A stretch of 64,000 bases of DNA. Origin: Hohaiivirga sp031546825. GTDB lineage: Bacteria; Pseudomonadota; Alphaproteobacteria; Rhizobiales; Beijerinckiaceae. The translations under genes and the position numbers were made by a program. The notes under the pieces were generated by a model. The model ran no database searches, had not been told where the DNA came from, and saw nothing but the letters and a program-made list of their open reading frames with translations. Position 1 is the stretch's first letter. The number at the start of each line of letters is the position of its first letter. Where the stretch lies: the NCBI GenBank assembly GCA_031546825.1, contig JAVBJU010000030.1:1-64000 (forward strand). Direction: 5' to 3'. Below are positions 60,679-64,000 of the stretch, one piece after another.

Positions 60679-61175
60679 CAACGCTTCCGCAAATCGCGCT
60701 CTTTGTCGATGCCCTTCACAGGCTCAACCGATCCGAGTTCGCCAAGGAAGGCGCGAAAATCACTCGCCACCTCGAAGTTCTTGTAAACAGAGGCAAAGCG
60801 GACATAGGCGACATCATCAAGCCCTTTCAGGCCTTCCATGATCAATTCGCCGACCTGCTCGGTGGTCACTTCGCCCTCACTCTGGCTTTCCAGTTGCCGC
60901 ACGATGCCGTTTATCATGCGCTCCACCCGCTCGGGATCCGCCGCACGCTTGCGCAACGCGATATCAATAGACTTCTGCAACTTGTCGCGATCAAACACCT
61001 CGCGGCGGCCAGAACGCTTGACCACAACGAGTTCGCGCAATTGCACCCGCTCGAAAGTCGTGAAGCGCCCGCCACAATCCGGGCAGCCCCGACGGCGACG
61101 GATGGCCGAGGAATCATCCGTTGGCCGGGAATCCTTCACCTGGGTATCGAGACTGCCGCAGAAAGGACAGCGCAT
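60678..61175 (-). CDS. nrdR: Transcriptional repressor NrdR
   Basis: 165 aa. The N-terminal zinc ribbon has Cys3, Cys6, Cys31 and Cys34 (MRCPFCGS and GCPDCGGRF), and an ATP-cone domain (about 48-140) senses dATP/ATP. It represses ribonucleotide reductase genes at NrdR boxes. It lies 11 bases after glyA, before ribD; this order is conserved in the group. Confidence 0.96.
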   Translation of the reverse strand: MRCPFCGSLDTQVKDSRPTDDSSAIRRRRGCPDCGGRFTTFERVQLRELVVVKRSGRREVFDRDKLQKSIDIALRKRAADPERVERMINGIVRQLESQSEGEVTTEQVGELIMEGLKGLDDVAYVRFASVYKNFEVASDFRAFLGELGSVEPVKGIDKERDLRKR

Positions 61176-61186
61176 GGGGCTTCCCC

Positions 61187-62476
61187 TTAGCCGTAAATCG
61201 GGAAACGCTGGGTGAGCGCCTGCACCTGAACGCGGACAGTCGCCTCGACATTGGCGTTCTGTTCCTCGCCGTTGTCGCGCAGACCATCGAGCACTTCGAC
61301 GATCAGACGACCGACTTCCCGCATTTCCGATACGCCAAACCCGCGCGTCGTCACAGCGGGCGAGCCGAGGCGAACGCCGGAAGTGACAAACGGCTTCTCC
61401 GGATCAAACGGAATGCCGTTCTTGTTGCAGGTGATGTGGGCGCGCCCGAGAGCCGCCTCTGTAGCCTTGCCGGTAAGCTTCTTCTTGCGCAGATCAACCA
61501 GCATCAGGTGGTTATCCGTGCCACCGGTCACGAGATCAACGCCACCGGCCTTGAGCGCCTCAGCCAGAGCCGAGGCGTTGGCAACCACCGCTTCGGCATA
61601 GGCCTTGAACTCGGGACGCAAAGCCTCGCCCAGTGCCACGGCCTTTGCCGCGATCACATGCATCAGCGGACCGCCTTGCAGGCCGGGGAAAATGGCCGAA
61701 TTGACCTTCTTGGCAATGTCCTCATCATTGGTGAGGATCATGCCGCCGCGCGGGCCGCGCAGGGTTTTGTGGGTTGTGGTGGTAACCACATGGGCGTGCG
61801 GGAACGGCGACGGGTGCGCGCCACCGGCAACGAGCCCGGCGAAATGGGCGATATCGACCATGAAGTAAGCGCCAACCTCATCGGCAATTTCGCGGAAGCG
61901 GGCAAAATCCCAGAAGCGCGAATAGGCGGAGCCACCGGCCACGATGATCTTCGGCTTGTGCTCGCGGGCGAGCGCAGCCACCTCATCCATGTCAATGATC
62001 TGGTCTTCGGGGCGCACCTTGTAGCTCACCACATTGAACCACTTGCCCGACATATTGACCGGCGAGCCGTGGGTGAGATGCCCGCCACAGGCGAGATCAA
62101 GGCCCATGAAGGTATCACCGGGCTTCATCAGCGCCATGAACACGCCCTGGTTCGCCTGGCTGCCGGAATTGGGCTGCACATTGGCGAACGTCGCTCCAAA
62201 CAATTGGCAGGCGCGCTTGATGGCGAGGTCTTCGGCGATATCGACAAACTGGCAACCGCCGTAATAGCGGCGGCCCGGATAGCCCTCCGCATATTTGTTG
62301 GTCATCACCGACCCTTGCGCTTCCAACACCGCTTTCGAGACAATGTTTTCGGAAGCGATCAGCTCGATTTCATCGCGCTGGCGGCCAAGTTCCAAAGCAA
62401 TCGCTTTGGCGATTTCCGGGTCCTGATCCGCAAGGCTCGCAGAAAAAAAGCTGTTGGACCGGTGATTTTCAACCAT
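61187..62476 (-). CDS. glyA: Serine hydroxymethyltransferase
   Basis: 429 aa PLP enzyme interconverting serine and glycine with tetrahydrofolate. The PLP lysine is in VTTTTHKTLRGPRGG; the N-terminal IELIASENI and YAEGYPGRRYYGG motifs are present. Start at ATG 62476, with a ribosome binding site GAGGAAA upstream; the open frame beyond is not family-like. It is the first gene of the glyA-nrdR-ribD-ribE group and is separated from thrS by hairpins. Confidence 0.96.
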   Translation of the reverse strand: MVENHRSNSFFSASLADQDPEIAKAIALELGRQRDEIELIASENIVSKAVLEAQGSVMTNKYAEGYPGRRYYGGCQFVDIAEDLAIKRACQLFGATFANVQPNSGSQANQGVFMALMKPGDTFMGLDLACGGHLTHGSPVNMSGKWFNVVSYKVRPEDQIIDMDEVAALAREHKPKIIVAGGSAYSRFWDFARFREIADEVGAYFMVDIAHFAGLVAGGAHPSPFPHAHVVTTTTHKTLRGPRGGMILTNDEDIAKKVNSAIFPGLQGGPLMHVIAAKAVALGEALRPEFKAYAEAVVANASALAEALKAGGVDLVTGGTDNHLMLVDLRKKKLTGKATEAALGRAHITCNKNGIPFDPEKPFVTSGVRLGSPAVTTRGFGVSEMREVGRLIVEVLDGLRDNGEEQNANVEATVRVQVQALTQRFPIYG

Positions 62477-62629
62477 AACCTGATTTCCTCGCTGCAATTC
62501 ATGTTCAAGCTGGTGCCATGCGTCGCCGGAAATAATCATGCACCTGCCTGGAAGCGCATCGGTGACGAGACTCTCTCAAAAAAGGAATAGCCAGCCCGCA
62601 CCTCATGTGCAAGTGCCGGTCGTCGCGTT

Positions 62630-62648
62630 CGAGCCCCCACGGGGCTCG
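62630..62648. terminator. Short hairpin upstream of glyA
   Basis: CGAGCCCC and GGGGCTCG form a perfect 8-bp stem with a CAC loop. It lies between thrS and glyA, after the longer thrS hairpin. No T run. Confidence 0.5.
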
Positions 62649-62660
62649 TCCAAAGTCGCA

Positions 62661-62694
62661 TCCACGCGAGGGGTTTTCAGCGCCCTCGCGTGGA
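62661..62694 (-). terminator. Terminator-like hairpin after thrS
   Basis: TCCACGCGAGGG pairs exactly with CCCTCGCGTGGA around a 10-base loop, five bases past the thrS stop. It lacks a long T tract, so it may be a strong RNA-stabilising end rather than a classical terminator. Confidence 0.7.
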
Positions 62695-62699
62695 TGGAG

Positions 62700-64000
62700 T
62701 TAATGGGAAAGGTCCGGGGCCTGCGCCTCGCTGACCAGCATGGCAAGCGCTTCTTCAAGCGTCATGCTGGTCTGGTTCTGGCTGCCGAGGCGGCGGACGG
62801 ACACTGTCTTTTCAGCCGCTTCCTTCTTGCCAACCACCAGCAGAGCCGGAACCTTGGCCAGCGAGTGCTCGCGCACCTTGTAGTTGATCTTCTCGTTGCG
62901 CAGATCGGCCTCGACGCGCAGCCCTGCCTTGCGGCAGGCTTCCGCCACTTCAAGCGCGTATTCATCACCTTCCGAGGTGATGGTGCACACCATGATCTGC
63001 TGTGGCGCAAGCCACAACGGGAAGTGACCGGCAAAATTCTCGATGAGAATACCAGTAAAGCGCTCCATCGAGCCACAGATGGCGCGGTGCACCATCACAG
63101 GCGTCTTCTTCTGACCGTCGTGATCGACATAAAACGCTCCGAACCGTTCCGGCAGGTTGAAGTCGATCTGGGTGGTACCACACTGCCAGTCACGGCCAAT
63201 GGCATCCCTCAGCACATATTCGAACTTCGGCCCGTAGAACGCCCCCTCACCTGGGTTGATCGCAGTTTTGATGCGCCCACCGGATTGTTCTTCGATCTGT
63301 TTTAGAACCTTGGTCATCACCTCTTCGGCGTGATCCCACAGCGCGTCGGAACCCACACGCTTTTCAGGTCGGGTGGAGAGCTTGACCACGATCTCACCAA
63401 AGCCGAAATCAGCATAGGTCGAGAGAATGAGGTCGTTGATCTTCAGACACTCTTCCGCCATCTGATCTTCCGTGCAGAAGATATGGGCGTCATCCTGGGT
63501 GAAGCCGCGCACTCGCATCAGACCATGCAACGCGCCTGACGGCTCATAACGTGACACCGAGCCGAACTCAGCAAGGCGCATCGGCAGGTCGCGGTAGGAT
63601 TTCAGGCCGTGTTTGAAAATCTGGATGTGCCCGGGGCAGTTCATCGGCTTAATGACAAACGTGCGGTCGTCCTCGGTATCGGTGACGAACATGTTCTCCC
63701 GATACCAATCCCAGTGCCCGGAGGTCTCCCACAGAACCTTATCGAGAATCTGCGGCGCGTTGACCTCTTGATAATCTGCGGCCAGACGGCGGCGCATATA
63801 GGAGATAAGCGTTTGAAACAGCGTCCAGCCTTTGGCGTGCCAGAACACAACGCCCGGCCCCTCTTCCTGGAAGTGGAACAGGTCCATCTCGCGGCCAAGG
63901 CGGCGGTGGTCGCGCTTTTCGGCCTCTTCAAGCTGGTGGATATAGGTGTCGAGATCTGCCTGATTGGTCCAGGCGGTGCCATAGATGCGGCTCAGCATGG
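62700..64000 (-). CDS. thrS: Threonine-tRNA ligase, C-terminal part (5' end off window)
   Basis: The visible 432 codons cover the class II catalytic domain and anticodon-binding domain; the N-terminal TGS and editing domains lie beyond the right edge. Motif 2 surrounds RYEPSGALHGLMRVRGFTQDD, shown as RYEPSGALHGLM and RVRGFTQDD. The zinc ligand Cys is in NCPGH, motif 3 in HRAICGSMERF. The anticodon-binding domain is the last 100 residues. It is partial in this window only because of the edge. Confidence 0.96.
   Translation of the reverse strand, partial: MLSRIYGTAWTNQADLDTYIHQLEEAEKRDHRRLGREMDLFHFQEEGPGVVFWHAKGWTLFQTLISYMRRRLAADYQEVNAPQILDKVLWETSGHWDWYRENMFVTDTEDDRTFVIKPMNCPGHIQIFKHGLKSYRDLPMRLAEFGSVSRYEPSGALHGLMRVRGFTQDDAHIFCTEDQMAEECLKINDLILSTYADFGFGEIVVKLSTRPEKRVGSDALWDHAEEVMTKVLKQIEEQSGGRIKTAINPGEGAFYGPKFEYVLRDAIGRDWQCGTTQIDFNLPERFGAFYVDHDGQKKTPVMVHRAICGSMERFTGILIENFAGHFPLWLAPQQIMVCTITSEGDEYALEVAEACRKAGLRVEADLRNEKINYKVREHSLAKVPALLVVGKKEAAEKTVSVRRLGSQNQTSMTLEEALAMLVSEAQAPDLSH

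Noticed and set aside
59773..60786. 337-codon plus-strand frame over ribD
   Set aside because: Shadow of ribD, which has all deaminase zinc ligands.
61121..62590. 489-codon plus-strand frame over glyA
   Set aside because: Antisense to a clear serine hydroxymethyltransferase gene with its PLP lysine in place.
1..64000. CRISPR array
   Set aside because: No regularly spaced repeat of 25-40 bases was seen; the only tight tandem repeat is the 2 x 19 bp unit at 51535.

Overview
The window is a chromosomal segment of an alphaproteobacterium, most likely a member of Hyphomicrobiales (Rhizobiales). This rests on gene content and order: an ExoR-type Sel1-repeat regulator beside xth; bpt-parC-recO; era-rnc-lepB-acpS; rpsF-rpsR-DUF2232-rplI-dnaB-alr-radA-cvpA-purF; and glyA-nrdR-ribD-ribE. 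HemB has an Asp-type (Mg-dependent style) metal site, as in rhizobia. The genus cannot be fixed from the sequence alone. Most of the window is ordinary core genome with dense, often overlapping genes. Several accessory insertions interrupt conserved neighbourhoods.

Layout. 1-1.07 kb: the 5' end of an IS5-type transposase cut by the window edge, then an RNase H-like (DUF429-like) gene. 1.06-7 kb: GNAT, YbeM-type amidase, old yellow enzyme, exonuclease III, ExoR, a lipoprotein and LipB. 7.15 kb: tRNA-Leu(GAG). 7.4-11 kb: a small membrane protein, an L,D-transpeptidase and a 3-hydroxyisobutyryl-CoA hydrolase. 11.3-16.2 kb: hemB, a coupled membrane protein, threonine ammonia-lyase, RDD protein and Bpt. 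16.3-17.2 kb: an AT-rich two-gene insert (a membrane protein and an ImmA/IrrE metallopeptidase). 17.3-20.5 kb: parC and recO. 20.6-28.5 kb: an accessory catabolic/transport block (MBL hydrolase, nitrilase, MFS, LysR, AbgT, PepT). 28.7-33.6 kb: era-rnc-lepB, an orphan lipoprotein, acpS, rpsF-rpsR. 33.7-43.5 kb: DUF2232, rplI, dnaB, alr, radA, cvpA, purF and two SDRs.

43.56-47.06 kb is the most interesting stretch: a roughly 3.4 kb island at the 3' end of tRNA-Thr(TGT). It is bounded by near-identical 30-bp direct repeats that contain the tRNA 3' end. Its cargo is a two-gene overlapping operon: a protein resembling the 37-kDa nucleoid-associated (NdpA/YejK) family, followed by a protein with a large soluble domain and three C-terminal membrane segments. 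No integrase is visible. This is the best candidate in the window for an undescribed system, possibly defensive, though that function is inference only.

47.1-54.9 kb holds an FbpABC-like ABC transporter divergent from a hexuronate (mannonate) cluster and a Gfo/Idh oxidoreductase, with a perfect 2 x 19 bp tandem repeat between them. 55-58.8 kb: a DUF3806-like protein, a TrmH-family methyltransferase, an MBL hydrolase, NAD kinase and a degenerate CitE-like protein. 58.9-64 kb: ribE, ribD, nrdR, glyA and the 3' part of thrS, which runs off the right edge. A mosaic palindromic repeat family occurs three times, always in intergenic space (about 3.75, 41.8 and 58.9 kb).
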